Below, piece by piece: positions 1 through 12,900 of a DNA stretch of 64,000 nt. The DNA is from Tachypleus tridentatus (lineage: Eukaryota; Arthropoda; Merostomata; Xiphosura; Limulidae), in contig NW_027467782.1 in assembly GCF_004210375.1 (NCBI RefSeq), forward strand, positions 29,491,276-29,555,275, given 5' to 3'. A program made the translations under genes and the position numbers. A model generated the notes under the pieces. The model made no database searches. It saw nothing but the letters and a program-made list of their open reading frames with translations, and had not been told where the DNA came from. Numbering within the stretch: the stretch's first letter is position 1; each line of letters opens with the position of its first letter.

Positions 1-1750
1 AATATTTGTCTTGAAATATTTAATATTCTTATTCTGTACTTACCTGCTAAACTTCTTTGGCCTGATGTTGAAATGATGGCCCTCATTTTCTTAATGTTGA
101 ACAGCTAATCTGGATAACCAAATGTGACATTTACAGAAACTTTAAGACACACTACACTTGCTAAAGGTAACCATATATTATTATATTATTCAACCAAATT
201 ACTCAATCTGTGTGAAGTTAGGGGCTTTCTTGAACTGTGCTCTCAGTATAGTCATTCTGTAAAACTGTTGTGATACAACTTGTCATCTACACTATTATTA
301 TTTGAAGCATCAAAGTAGGTGGCTGGAATTTTGTAGTTCGGAGTTCTGTACAGCAAGATGACTCCATAAACTTCAACTGTATAACTTAAATGTTGTGCAC
401 CACTTTAAACAATTATAGAAATACTGACACATTATCCACAAAACCATTTATTTATAAAGAACATGTGCAAGCACTGTGATAAGTGAAATGCATGAGAATG
501 AAGACAACTAGCCCAAGTTACAGCAGAAATAGCCAAAGCTAGAATATTCACAAATGATGATGACCTAACATGGTGCAACACTCAACTTTGAAGATGTTAA
601 GGAAAAAGATACATGTTTGAAACTAATTATTCAGTAGATCAAAAATAGTGTAGAAAAACTCTCAATTCCAACATTTTTTAAGTACAACCTTAAGAAAATG
701 ATGCACTTGGCAGTCCAGGGTCGTAGATGTTTTACACCCGATGGGGGGAATGATTTTTCTAACCACTTATGTGGACTGTTCAATTTGCAAATTGGTAATC
801 TCTGATTACGTGAACCTGAGAGCGATAAACATGCAGTCACAAAGTAATCTTGTTGCCACAATACTTGCATGTATACTTAGGCCTACTGACTGATACTTAC
901 GAATTATCGCTTAGATCGAAAAGCTTAGAAGCACGCCTATATTAAAGATATATTATTTATATAATTAGGCCTATATTAGGCCTAATTATGTAATTCGATT
1001 GGTAAGAATCACAAGAAAAACACAACTTGTAGGCTTGTGATGCAATAAAACAATTCAAAAGACTAAACTAAAATAAATCTAATTAACTTAAGATACGATT
1101 TAATGCGAAAAATACCTTTAAAATACTCTTTATAAAAAATTTGTTTTCTACAACTAGAACGTTCGATTATCTTTCAAATCGTAACGATGAAGCTTAAGGA
1201 ACAAACGAAGGCAACTGCGCAGGTTCGAAAAGAAGACATGCGCATTGCATACGACAGAAAATATGACGTTCGCCTTTGTCATTATTTTACAGCAGTAATA
1301 TTGTTGTTTATCTGTTAAATAGCCATTAAAATTAAAATTTGCAAATAACAATTGCGTCAAACTCTATTTTTAGATAAAGATTGAAATTTTCTCGCGACAA
1401 CTAATAATCTGTAATTGAGTTACCACATAAAATCCTCTACAAAAATTAAACTTCGATAATTATGCACTGTACTTTTATATGTATGTAAAAACAGTTCGTT
1501 TGGGTTGAGAACTTTTTTTTTATGTAAAGAAACAAACAACGTTTTGACCTTCCTTGGTTATCGTCAGAGTTACAAAGAAAAAAAGAAGTAACGTTTTCGT
1601 AAATTTGGTTTTTAGATTTCCCACCGTAAACAGAGTTTGGATAATTCATTATACAACTTTGCAACGAGAATATAATAATAACACCTAAAATGATTTCAAG
1701 ACAACAAGCACTGTCATCGGAAATTTGAAATTGTTTCTTTTTTTTTTTTG
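1..1750. other. Intergenic/intronic AT-rich DNA
   Basis: No coding region or recognisable repeat was found. Two GCGCA-containing sites (about 1,215 and 1,240) lie in a locally less AT-rich patch at 1,150-1,270 that could belong to a promoter, but nothing else supports one. A poly-T run at 1,738-1,749 precedes the SINE that follows. Confidence 0.5.
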
Positions 1751-1882
1751 CACCCTAGTGGCACTGAAGTATATCTGACGAATCGCACCGGTAGAAACCG
1801 GGTTTTGAATCATGTAGTGGGCAAAGCATAGATAGCCCGTTGTATAGCTTTGTGCTTACTTCTAAACAAACCAAACCAAAAT
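1751..1882 (+). repeat. Short tRNA-derived SINE (family 2), diverged
   Basis: This roughly 130-bp element carries the family-2 layout: a head around 'cctagtggca', a B-box-like stretch near 1,795-1,810, the tail phrase 'tagcccgttg' and 'agctttgtgctta', then an A/C-rich end. The same layout recurs at 23,512, 56,381 and elsewhere. It is diverged from those copies. Confidence 0.7.
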
Positions 1883-1929
1883 ATTTTGCCTTTAATAAAC
1901 AGTAACACGTTACCTGTTTTGTTTTGTAT

Positions 1930-2016
1930 TTAAACAGGAATGCATGACTTGCTTCGTTTTTCAACAAAAATGCATGACTGTTGTTTTCTCTTCAACAAGA
2001 ATGCATGACTTGTTTG
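1930..2016 (+). repeat. Three tandem copies of a ~34-bp unit
   Basis: The phrase 'aatgcatgact' occurs three times at a spacing of about 30-38 bp, each time preceded by a 'caaca' or 'aacag' variant. It is a short local tandem duplication without coding potential. Confidence 0.6.
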
Positions 2017-2059
2017 GCAAAAACAAACAAACAACGTTTTACCCATAATTCACAACTAC

Positions 2060-3545
2060 TGACTAAGACGTAGTAAAAACAAACACTCCAACATATCCTG
2101 AAAGGTGACATCTACTCTGCCAATGTTTATACTTGGGTTCCTTTGTCTTACAATTCTCACTGTTAAGTATGAATAAAGATGATGCATCAACTTTATCAAT
2201 TCTTTTTACAATCTTAAACACCTCTATCATATCACATCCCTCCTTCAATTCTTTTTTTTTTAAGAGAAGGCAGAATGAGAGATTTCAGCCACTCCTCATA
2301 TGACTACTCCATCCTAGACATCTTTCTAGTAACTCAACTTTGAACCCCTTCAAAATTTAAAGCCCTTCCAAAGATAAGGATACCAAGACTGAACACAGTA
2401 CTTCAAATATGATATAACTAATGAATCATACAATGAAATAATAACTGCTTTAGACTGATATTGAAAATCTCTGTTGATATAACCTAAAATTTTATTTGCT
2501 CTACCACCAGCAATAACACAATGCTTGGATAGCTTCTGAGACTGATCAGCTATTATATTAAGATCCCTTTTTCTCTATTGTTTAGATTATTCCCATCCAA
2601 ATTATTATTCATATAATGATAATCCAGTGGCATTATTTTACATTTATTATAATAAAATCCCATCTGCCATTCATTTTCCCAATTCACTGAATGATACAAA
2701 TATTTCTGTAAATCAGCAGCATTCTCTTCACAGGCAGTAACACCCTATGCCTTAATGTAATCTGCACATTTAATTATTTATTGACCATTCTTTCATCTGT
2801 GTCATGGATGCATATCAAAAGGAGCAAAGGTCCTAAGACTTGAACCCTGAGGTACCTCATTTGTGACATTAATCTAGTTTGGTTGAACTACATTTGTGAC
2901 AATCCTTTCTTCCTGATCTACTCTTACTCTCATCAACACAAATAGTAACCTTTTGAAAGAATGCCAGAAGATTTTGTAAGGCAAGGTTTTCCATCAGTGA
3001 AACCACGTTAGCTGTCTGATAAAATTCTAAACTTGGTTAAATAACTTTTTGAAGTGTTTTCTTTTATCAGACTCTCCAAAATGTGATCTACAACTGATGT
3101 AAGACAAATGGGTCTGTAAGTACTGGAACAATTTTCATCACCCTATTGATAAGAGAAGTTACATTAGTTAATTTTCAATTTGTTTTGTTTCTCATTAATT
3201 TTACTTCCAATACTCTTCATGAGTCAACATTGTTTTACTTGCTGCTACCCTGTTCTTTATGTAAGGAAAATATTTACCTTGAATATTGAAAAATTTTTCT
3301 TTAAAGATTTTCCATATTTGCTTTGTGTCTCAGCATAACACAGCTGCCCAATTCACAATGGATAATTCTTGTTGCTTTCCTTCAAAATTTGATTTTTAAA
3401 ATTTGGAATCAAAATATTCTGAATTCAATATCCAGGAAAAATATCAAACTTAATACAACAGTGATCACTTGTACCCATGTGTTCTCCAATTTCCTACATA
3501 TATTTTTGAAGCTACAACAAATCTCAAATAGTAGTTTGTAGTAAG
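2060..3545 (-). mobile_element. CR1-like LINE, decayed, minus strand
   Basis: Reading the minus strand, the order matches a CR1-superfamily non-LTR element. It begins with an endonuclease C-terminus ('TSDHCCIKFDI', near 3,440), then a pre-RT linker, then RT block 'RPICLTSVVDHILES' (about 3,080). A 'VPQGSSLRTFAPF'-like block lies near 2,830. The end is the conserved tail 'IEVFKIVKRIDKVDA' (about 2,190-2,235). The tail is open for about 60 codons, while the rest is interrupted by stops and shifts. The family is a LINE that copies itself by target-primed reverse transcription. No poly(A) tail or target duplication could be fixed, so both ends are approximate. Confidence 0.8.
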
Positions 3546-3582
3546 ACTAAGGGAAGGGAAATTTAAAAAAAAGTTATTGATG

Positions 3583-3688
3583 CATATATATAAATACAGG
3601 GAGCAGTGTGTGTGTTTACATATATATAAATACAGGGAGCAGTGAATGTGTTCACATGTGTGTACATACAGGGAGTGCTGTGTGTGTT

Positions 3689-3724
<36 letters not shown>

Positions 3725-3780
3725 AATACAGGGAATGGTGTGTGTCTGTTTACATACATATATATATACACACAACTTCC
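3583..3780 (+). repeat. Compound TA/TG microsatellite with a repeated 'acaggga' unit
   Basis: Four irregular units of about 36-60 bp each combine a TATATA/TGTGTG tract with the phrase 'tacagggagc' or a variant. The open frames that cross it on both strands are Y-I-C/H-T-rich translations of the repeat and are not genes. Confidence 0.8.
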
Positions 3781-3789
3781 TATTGTTAC

Positions 3790-5040
3790 AAATGTTAGTA
3801 AGCTTTGTTGTGCACATTTATTCATTGTATTGACAAACAGCATTTGATTTTGTGTTTTCATCTAACAATTTATTATTTAGGAAGAGATAAATGAAAAAGG
3901 GCATTACCTGAAACACTAACAACAAACGTACATATATTAAAGTGTGTGCATACTGTAGTTAACTTTGTGGTGGTTCTATCTTCAACATTTCCTTTTCTTC
4001 CATTAACAACCACCACACATAATTTTCTACAGTTTTAAACCAACTATAATATTAATACAATAAGGAAACATAAATAATAAGTTATACATTGTTAGACACA
4101 TGTTATGGCAGACTCGAGAAATAGAACATTACAAGCAGTTTTGTAATTTAACAAATATTCTAACATCAAATAATTGAACATATTAACTCTGGTAAATCTG
4201 TGAAAGTGAAACATTGATTAAAATAAAATTATATTCCTTGTTATTTATCTGAATTGTAAAGGTCAGTTTTTATAAACTTTCATCAAAACTATTGTCTTCC
4301 CCACCACAGCAATTGATTACCTCATATTGTCAAAATGTTACGTAGTTTTTGTCAAGTGTAAAGCTTTAGAAACTAGAACAGTTAATTCTAATCATCATTA
4401 AATGCTGAAACAAATGTAGTACAAAGTGATATTTGATGAAAATGTTTTCATTTTTCAAAAGGGTTCCTCTTGAATTTTTTATTAAGAACAGAATCTACTT
4501 GTTAGTGGTGATTCAGGTTGTTGCTGCACTTTGTTATAACATGTATGGTATAAGCCAGATTATTTTTATTCATTCTCGGTGGATAGGAAATATCTGTAAT
4601 ATCACTTTACACGTGATGTGGAATAAGTGATTAATGAAGATCGTTTGTGTTAATTTTTACAGTAACTGGATATTTACATTGATTCAATTCAGTTGTTTGT
4701 TCCACGTATTTTGCCAAGTGTATCTATATTATTGGTATCTGTATGAGGCATGATTTATTCACCATTTTACGAAAATTACAGATCTGATTACTTAACATCT
4801 TTCAATGTGCTTTCTGTTGTCAGATGTTCTGACTATAAAAGATGCAACCAAGGTTTCCCTGAAGGAGAGAGATATTTATGTAGCTTATCTTCTACAATGC
4901 AGAATTTTTTCGTATTGATAGTTCTTGTGTTATGTCAGTTACTCTTTCAGGAATTATTAGCGATATTTTAACTTAAACCATAAAATGTACTATTTCTATT
5001 GAGAATACCTTCGTCAATTAAATAACACAACATAAAGAAA
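3790..5040. other. AT-rich DNA, nothing recognised
   Basis: Short open frames at 4,433-4,630 and 4,750-4,971 have no recognisable motif, no splice context and no repeat homology inside the window. Confidence 0.5.
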
Positions 5041-7497
5041 CCAAAACACTTTCATTTGAACCAAAGTCTTATCAGTCACAGAAGTGAAAAATTGTGATGG
5101 CATAAAACAGGAAAAATAATTTATCCCCAATCCTGATTGTGTCTTGGGTAAAAAGGACCAGTCCAGGAATGAAAGTTAAATGATACAACATCCTGTGGAC
5201 AGTCAGCACAAACTATTCTAACTGGCAATGTCCATAGGTCAGCAGCAACAAAAAATAAACTTTCAGGTAAAGGCGAGACATCACATACGAGACTCAGATC
5301 ACAAACAAGTGTTGAAAAATGGCATGTTATGCAACCTTAACATACCAGTACCCAAAGACCCCAAATTAACTTGAGGAATTTGGAAAGTAAAGGAACTGAA
5401 AAAATATTTTGTTGTATCAGATGGTAGTCAATATGGCCATCTTTTACAAGGAAGATGCAAAAATATTTCCCAAATAGCCAGATCGAAATACATGTTATGG
5501 TTGGCACTTAAGATTGAAGTGGATTCAACCTCTTCTCAATCCACCATTGTCAATGTGTGTCATTTTTGTAGCTAAATATCCATCACAGAACAAAGCAAAA
5601 ACCGAGAAAGACACATAGTAACCTTAAAAATTAAATGCTTGTACTATGCAAAGAACTGCATAACCTCCATACCTGTAGCTTAACTTCTGGATAGCTGGGT
5701 GTGCCACGTCAAATCATGCTGCCTCCACAGAGGTGACTAAAGATGAAATAGAAGAAGTAGCCACTTATGAATGTACTGCAGAAACAGGAACAGGATGCAA
5801 ATCTAGTGCTATCAACAGGACCCAATAATGGAATGGAACAAATCATTGCTAATACCTTGAGTAACATGACAATTGAAGAGAATGCCAAGAATTGTAAATC
5901 TGTTATATCCTAATGGAATGCATCCCTTGCCAAAACCAGGCATAACCAATCAACTATTTTGTTAGAACAATCTGTCTTGGTTTAACCTGTTCAGTGCCAC
6001 AGATGAGATAACTCGTTCAAGAAGATCAATAGCACAGTGCCATGGACAAGTTAATTTGTTCAATAATACTGAGCTTCAACGCTACATCTCAGCATCATAC
6101 ATGCATTTGACCTACTTACAAATTGTTTCACTTTTGATCCAATGGTGCACAGTGCTAGGCAATGAAGGTGATGAAAAAAGCTTATATGATTCAATAGAAC
6201 CAATGTGACACTGATGCTAGTCTGATGGTAAAAACCTCGAACTGCAGCACCTGACCCTTGTGCACAAAAAATGCTGATAGTGTTGGTGTACCACCACTGT
6301 GGTAATGTGCAAAATGGAACCAACTACAAAAAACTTGGACATCCACAATCCCAGCAAAATAAATGGAAACTCAGAATGAGGAATGAGCAACTTGTGTACC
6401 TTAGAAAATCTAAGTATTGATACAGATGAGAAAGATTAACAACTAGACACCAATTCCTTGTCTTCTTAGGACCAATAATTGATGGAAATAAAGCCCTGAA
6501 AGAACTAGTACTCTTCTTACCCCAACACCAACCAAACTCTGATAGCCACAAGTTCTAAAGTCTGAAGATCTGCAGGTAATGGATATGCTACAGGTTTGAT
6601 TGATAATGACAAGGAAGGTGTAAAGTAAGTGACTAACCCTTATTTAAGGATATGGAGTTCCCACAGATCCTTGGTTAAGGTTACTACACGTCCAAAAATT
6701 CTTAGGGCTAAGTTGCCACAGAACCTGAAGGTAGAAAATGATCACTGATGCTGCTGGCAGCATTCAGACCAAGCAGCAGAAGCCTTGGATATGAAAAGAA
6801 TCTATTTTGGTACCAATGTAAGAAGAGGCTAATGCCAGGTGGTCAGGACCCTTGAAGAGGCACAGATGTATAATCTTTTGTAAGTGCAATGAAACATGAC
6901 ACATCAACAATGACAAAGATGAATGTAACAGCATGTGTGCATGCTTACAATGAGTTCAACTTGTCTTCAGTGAAATTGCTGATCCTGAGAACCTTCCAAC
7001 AGTTTGTTGTCAGGAAAAACACATTGGATTTTAAAAGTTGTAAGTCCATAAACTTTCCACTATCCCACCAGAGGCCATTGACCTATTCAGGTTAACTACA
7101 AACTCCACCTTAGAACCCTTACGTTTGAGAAACAGATGCATTATTTAAGAGTTGGGATGAGTTTTCATGTAGCAGTGGTTGGCTAAATCACATAGTTCCA
7201 ACAACCTTGATGGATAAGTCATAACTGTTCCTTCATGTTACTGAGTAGCAAAGCTCTTTGCATAAAACACAATGTTATAGATGGAGAAAAAAACTAAATA
7301 TTTGCTTCCAGGCCTTTCAGCCATCAAGTAAGGTGTGCAGGCTCAAAAGTAATCAGGGAAAAGACCCAAAACATCATACCCTTAATGAACCAAATGAAGA
7401 AAACACTTTTGAAGCAGCTTATCCGAAAGTGGCCTGCTTGTGTATTTCTTTTAAAGACTGTATTTATTACCATTGTTTGGGACAACATTTAATTAGG
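5040..7497. other. Old, less AT-rich non-coding DNA
   Basis: This stretch is more GC-rich than its surroundings and full of stops on both strands. It resembles old transposon or intron sequence, but I cannot assign it. A possible family-2 SINE remnant lies at about 7,019-7,078 ('agtccataaactttccacta'). Confidence 0.35.
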
Positions 7498-7600
7498 TAA
7501 GTTTGTTTCGTTTGAGCAAACCAGCATTGAGCTATCTGGAAAACTGAACCTGAAATTCCAGTGTTTTAAATCAGTAAACTTACCACTGTCCCACGAAGAG
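7498..7600 (-). repeat. Family-2 SINE, minus strand, old
   Basis: The 3' phrase ('gagcaaaccagcat', 'gagctatctg') followed by 'ttttaaatcagtaaacttac' and 'ccactgtccca' matches, in order, the minus-strand family-2 copies at 28,289 and 60,459. It is strongly diverged. Confidence 0.55.
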
Positions 7601-7609
7601 ACTGAAAAG

Positions 7610-8640
7610 CTAACAGGCCAAAGGAAGTTGCAGCAAAAAACTATTCTAAATTCTTTCCGGAACATCAAGAAGCACCCATAATTGCAGCCTCAGAGCCTCA
7701 CCTTCCAAAAAACACCAAATTAAATATATTTTTCAATATCACAATAAACAAAATCACTGAAAATTAGTTTGATTAGAAATTTTTCTTTTAAAAAAATAAA
7801 CCAAGTGACATGAAGAATGCTAAAAGTATCTCTGAAAAATTACAGCACTGGAAAACCCATTAGTGATACTGTCAAGCAAAAGTGGTAACTTTATCTGATT
7901 AAGATGTTTACATGAAGAACCAGGATACCAACTGATGTAGATGGAGAGTGTAACGAGACAAATATCACTTAGGGCAATTAAGTGTGATATAAAAGAATGG
8001 AGCAAGCAAGAAAATAATCAGACCAATGCTTTGATAGACAAATGAAGAAATGCTGGCAGTCAAGAATAGCTGTAGTGTGAGAGGAGGTATGTTTTGGAAA
8101 CAATACATGTAATTTAAACTTTAACTTTTTATTGGTTATATATAATGTAGTATTAAATGTTACAAAGGACTAACAGCAATTTGTGAAATAGAGGATGTGG
8201 CAGATTGGCATGTCAAGTGAGTGATTTTCTAGTTTATGGCCTTGCACACAAAGAATGAAGGCTATAAACATTTCACTCTGTTCAAAATAATAATTATATT
8301 ATAATAAGCAGCTTATATTAAATTGTGTACTTCTGAAAGGAAAGGTCAATAAATTAAATACAAAGAGAGACTTAGAAAGTAAATTATTGATTCTATAACT
8401 AAGGAAGATTGAGAATTTTTTAAAGATACTTCCACATAAAATTAGAAACTTAAATATGGTATAATATTAACATTTTTATTTATTAATTATGTTTTGACAT
8501 TAGGTTTAATGCAATACATTAATATCAAAGTAGATAAATTGGATTTTGAATGTAATTATGTAGAGAGGTTGCAACATATGCAAAATAGGTTAATGTATGG
8601 TTAACACCATCAGCAATTTTAAGCATCATTTAATCATTAC
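7610..8640. other. Non-coding DNA, nothing recognised
   Basis: No motif-bearing frame was found. The minus-strand frame at 7,820-8,005 is short and anonymous. Confidence 0.45.
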
Positions 8641-10215
8641 TTTATCCATATTATTGTGTAAATCAATAACAGCATACATCCAAACTCTGAGGTATGCCTA
8701 CTTGTGACATCAATCAAATTTGATTGAACTCCATTTAAAAAAAAAAAAACCCTCTACCTTCTTCCATCCAGCCATCTTTCTATCCAAGAGCAAATTTGAT
8801 CTCAGAATGGCTGGTATGGGTATTAACACTTTATTGATAAGGAGAGAACAATATTTCAACTTTCCTAGGTCATCTTCAGATTAAAAAAAGAGAGAGTTTT
8901 AGTGTGACTTTTCTTATGGACAAGAGTATAAATTAATTAGTATACGTAGAAAGGTGTTCCTTTATATTCGTTTAATTTTGGTTTTCGTTGTTGTATAAGT
9001 AGGGTTTATTTGAATTTGTGTTTGTTTATATTTGTTTCCCTACTTGATATCTGGGTGTTTTCTATGGTTGTGTTGTGTTTATTTGATTTGCAGTGTTCAA
9101 AAACATGTGAAAGTGTGTTTTTGTGTTCTATGAATCTAGTTTCCATTGTTTCTGCTTATTTCCCCAGTATAGAAGTCATGGCAGTTGTTGTATTGTATTT
9201 TATAAATTATGTTGGTGTTGTATTTGTCAGTGTCGTTTTTACGTAGAATGGACTTTAGTTTTTACCTGGTTTTTGAATAAATTTGATATTTACTGGAATG
9301 TTGCATTTTAAGTTTTTTTGAAATGTTTATTATTTTTTCGCTGATGTCGGGGTCATATGGTATGCAACAGTATAAGGTTTTGTAGTTTGTTGTATCTTGG
9401 GATTTATTGTTGTTTGTTTGTTGTTGGTCTAGGTGTGCGCGTGTATAATTTGTTCCATGGTTTTTGAGGAAAAGTGTCATTTTATTTTGTCTAATGCATA
9501 GTTAATTTCATCTGGTGAACATAGTTTTGTGGCTGTGTTTATATGGTTTCTTAATATGTTGAGTTCTTGTAGATGCAAATCTAGCAATTGTATTATCAAC
9601 ATACCTGTACCAGTATAGTGGTGGATAGAAGGCTGAATTGATCGCTTGTGATTCAATCTGTGTCATAAAAATGTTGACATGGGATTCTCCATACTCATGC
9701 CATTTATTTGTAGATAGTTTTGGTAGTAGTGAATTCTATAAGGGTTACTAATTGGTTGCTGGGGGTGTGTGTCAATGGGTTGGGATCTTGGATACTGAAA
9801 CAATGTTGGCTACCTGATTCTAAAATTTTGTTCATTGAACTTAGAAAACACATTTTATCATACTTTCAAAAAGATGTTTATGCAACTGATATAAGGCTAA
9901 TAGGCTTGTAATCACCTGGACAATTTTTTATCTCTTCCCTTCAAAAGTGTGGTATCATTATCCAACTTCCAACCTGCTGATACCTGCCCACTATTCAAGA
10001 ACTAACAAAAAATATTATCAAGTGGCTCACGTATTCCCATTTTAACATCCTTCAAACTCCTTATGGAAATATTATCTAGTCGAGGAACTTTATTACTCTT
10101 TAATTTTCCAGTTATTTCTTAACAATTTCAGAACTGATGTGATAACATTGTTCAATATTGTCTCCATCTTGCAAATGACTAACATCAGGGATATTTGTTT
10201 TAATCAGACAAAAAA
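8640..10215 (-). mobile_element. CR1-like LINE interrupted by a Penelope-like element
   Basis: Minus-strand LINE pieces flank a younger element. The right piece (about 9,800-10,215) reads as a CR1-type ORF2 start: 'SNKVPRLDNISIRSLKDV', then 'VSAGWKLDN', then a 'LISVA'-type block before the RT core. The left piece (about 8,640-8,800) reads as later RT sequence ('ERWLDGR', 'NGVQSNLIDVTS'). About 60-80 codons of RT between the two pieces are missing where the Penelope-like element sits. Several stops interrupt both pieces. I infer the LINE was already present when the Penelope-like element arrived. Confidence 0.7.
8806..9790 (-). mobile_element. Penelope-like retroelement, 3' part, decayed
   Basis: On the minus strand the order is that of a Penelope-like element. 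First comes an RT segment with 'NIFMTQIESQAINSAF' and a 'YWYRYVDNTIA' catalytic block (about 9,570-9,690). Next is an RT thumb segment around 'PYDPDISEKIINISKKL' (about 9,310-9,370). Then comes a GIY-YIG-type endonuclease region around 'NNCHDFYTGE' (about 9,160-9,200), and finally a 3' tail ending with the inverse of 'ggctggtatgggtattaa'. This tail phrase recurs at 22,025 and 30,345. The 5' half of the RT is absent. The copy is not functional because the frame is interrupted several times. Confidence 0.75.
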
Positions 10216-12900
10216 TGTACACCTCACCAATCAAACTGTAAGAGAGTCCAGCAATAAATGATCACACAGAGTCTAAGATCAGGCTTAAATTGCATATGTA
10301 TAAAATGACCAGGCTTCAAAGAATTTGAGTACTAACTATAAAATTTTTCCTCATGATGTTACTACCACTCACAAAAGAGATCCAAATGAAACAAAGGAAA
10401 TTTGATGGGTGGAATTTTAACATCACAAACTAAGCAAACACACATGAGATGACAGTGAAGGATGAAGTTTGATTAGAGCATGATCAGAATTTAAAATGCA
10501 TGTGTCTCTCTCACTTAACTCAACTGAATAAACATAGACAAGGAATACGAATCCATCCCTCGTACAATACACTAGCTGTATTGGGGGTGACTCACACTAC
10601 ACAGTGCCACCATTGCTCTACTTTTCACCATATTGTATTGTGCTGTACATAATCACTGAAGAACTCTACAAGATACACCATCCAAGCAGTCAGGAACTGG
10701 TAAGTGGCAAGGACATCCTTATTCTACTTGAATGCAAATAAATGCCCAGATCCCCATTAAACATCTGCCGGAAAGAATTTTTCCTATAGACAGTGCAAGA
10801 GATGACTGTGAAACACGATTTTGAAAAGCTAACAAATGCAAGCCAAAGAAGTGGTCAGTTACTTCTTTGGTGCTGACGTTTTCCGTGATAGTCCATGGAA
10901 TGGTACGGGCATGGTCGGGCAAATGAGTAAGTTTAATACCATGAAGATAATTAAGGTGGTCTTCCATAACTCCCTTCCTCAAGAGTAGGCACTGTTCGAA
11001 CCAGGACAAATGGGGTGTGGGCATTTTCCTTAACCTACAGCCTAGTGTGAATCTTAGGAAATAATCATACCATGGGAGGCAAAATCAATAGCTGGTGAAA
11101 GAATATAATGAAAAAACAGTGTACTTTTCTTTCTCAAAAACTGTGTGTAGATTGAAGAATATCAAGAACAAGGAGATGAAACTATCAAATCATGAAGACT
11201 GTTCATGAAGATGAATGTGTTTAGATTAATTCATAAGTCAACCTGAAGGTGCAAAAGAGACACAAGAAAGTAAGATAGATGACAAATGTGAGATAAAGTC
11301 TGCAAGCATCAATATCCAGGTAAGAATACATCAACATAAGGAGCTGGCAGACCTATCTAGTAAGTGTAGGAAGCAATAGGTCTCCAGATAAAGAATAAAA
11401 ACAGTGATGGAAACCACAAAAAAAAGACATTCGTGCCATCTGATAATACATAAACCAGAAACAGCAGATTGTCCACATCCAAATAAGAATAGAGGTAAAA
11501 GATAGAAGGAGATAGGAGATAAAGAATGATCACTTTCCTGATAAGCTGAAGTATTGAAAAGAAAACTTTGATCTGGGAGGAGAAATAAATAAGCATGGTG
11601 AAAAGGAGTGTGGAAAGAATTGACAACATATACATCCAAATGAAAGATACCACAGTTGAAAAGGAGAAAAAAAAAATGTCTTTAGAGAAAGATGGTACAG
11701 ATATCAAGAAGCCAATGTTTCAAATAGGACATGTGTGAGAGCATGTAAAACTACATGAAAGTCTCAGTCAGGCAAAGAGATTAGTGAAGAAGGAATGACC
11801 AAACAAAGTGGAAAAAAACAGAGGAAAGAAACACCTGATGGTAACAAAAAAGGATATGTGTAATTGACAAATTTGTCCACTAATCAGTTATGGCAGAGAC
11901 TGAAAATCCGTAATTGAACAATTATGTGAAAAAGGCCAAAATATGGACAATGTCAAGAAAACCTGGGAGTTGCAAATGGCAGATGGAACAACTATAAAGA
12001 ACTTGCAACTTCCAGTGACAAAGTTCAAAGATGACAGGAACGGGATAAGAAGGCAAAACAATTCAAAAGTCCAGCCCACCAGGAAGTGGAGTAAACAAAT
12101 TCGACACAAGAAGAAAGGGTGACACCACGTAAGGTTGGAGCAAGAAAGGGGGAAAGGGCAGAGGATAAGGGGATTTCAAAGCCAAATGAAGAGAAGAGGA
12201 ACCAGCAACAGGACCCAATGAGGAGTGTTATATATAAAGGCCTTGACAAAAGGAACAAGATGAAGAATGAAATAGACATTCAGAAAAAGGTGAGAAAAGT
12301 CTTGGCTGAAAGCATCAACCATCAGAGATTAAGAAGGAACTGAAAATCAGATAAATGGAAGTTTGGTGTTGATAGCAGTGGCAAAGGTATTAGGAGCATG
12401 CCCAATGAGAAAATGAGAGTGGAGTGACCACTCTGTAGGTAGAATCCAGTCTGGTCAAAAAAGGTGATCTGTTTTAAGGTTTAGAGCCATAGCAATTCAA
12501 TTCAAGCTGTAAAGGAGATAAAGATATGATAAATCTGGTGAAGCATGACTTACAGAAGTTTCCTCAACTCTAAAGAGAGCCCAGAATAAGTGATATGAAT
12601 CAATTTTTGTACTCACCTCAACAAAGTAGCCATGGATTAATCATAGGAACTGAAGGATCACAAAGAATAAAAAATCATAGCACATCTAAAAGCATTCTGA
12701 GAGGCAACATGACACTTCAAAGGCCCCACTGGATATAACAAATTATCAGAATACAATCAATTATAGAGGTGAGGAATGGCAGTTCATTCAGGAATATGAG
12801 CCATGAAAAATTGATGACCTGAGGGCAGTACAGATGGGGGAAAAGTAAATAGCATGTTTATGAAATAATTGCTGAAATGGCTTTAAGGTTAGTGTAATGA
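10216..12900. other. Purine-skewed non-coding DNA
   Basis: From about 11,100 to 12,450 the plus strand is strongly purine-rich. Stop codons are therefore scarce on the pyrimidine-rich minus strand, producing overlapping open frames at 11,331-11,707 and 11,888-12,279. Their F/S/L-rich translations carry no family motif, so I do not call them genes. The origin of the block is unknown. Confidence 0.45.

Noticed and set aside
3563-3847. Open frames of 79-84 codons on both strands
   Set aside because: They are translations of a TA/TG microsatellite.
11331-12279. Several overlapping minus-strand open frames of 70-116 codons
   Set aside because: They arise from the pyrimidine-rich strand of a purine-skewed block. 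The translations are F/S/L-rich without any family motif, and more than one frame is open at once.
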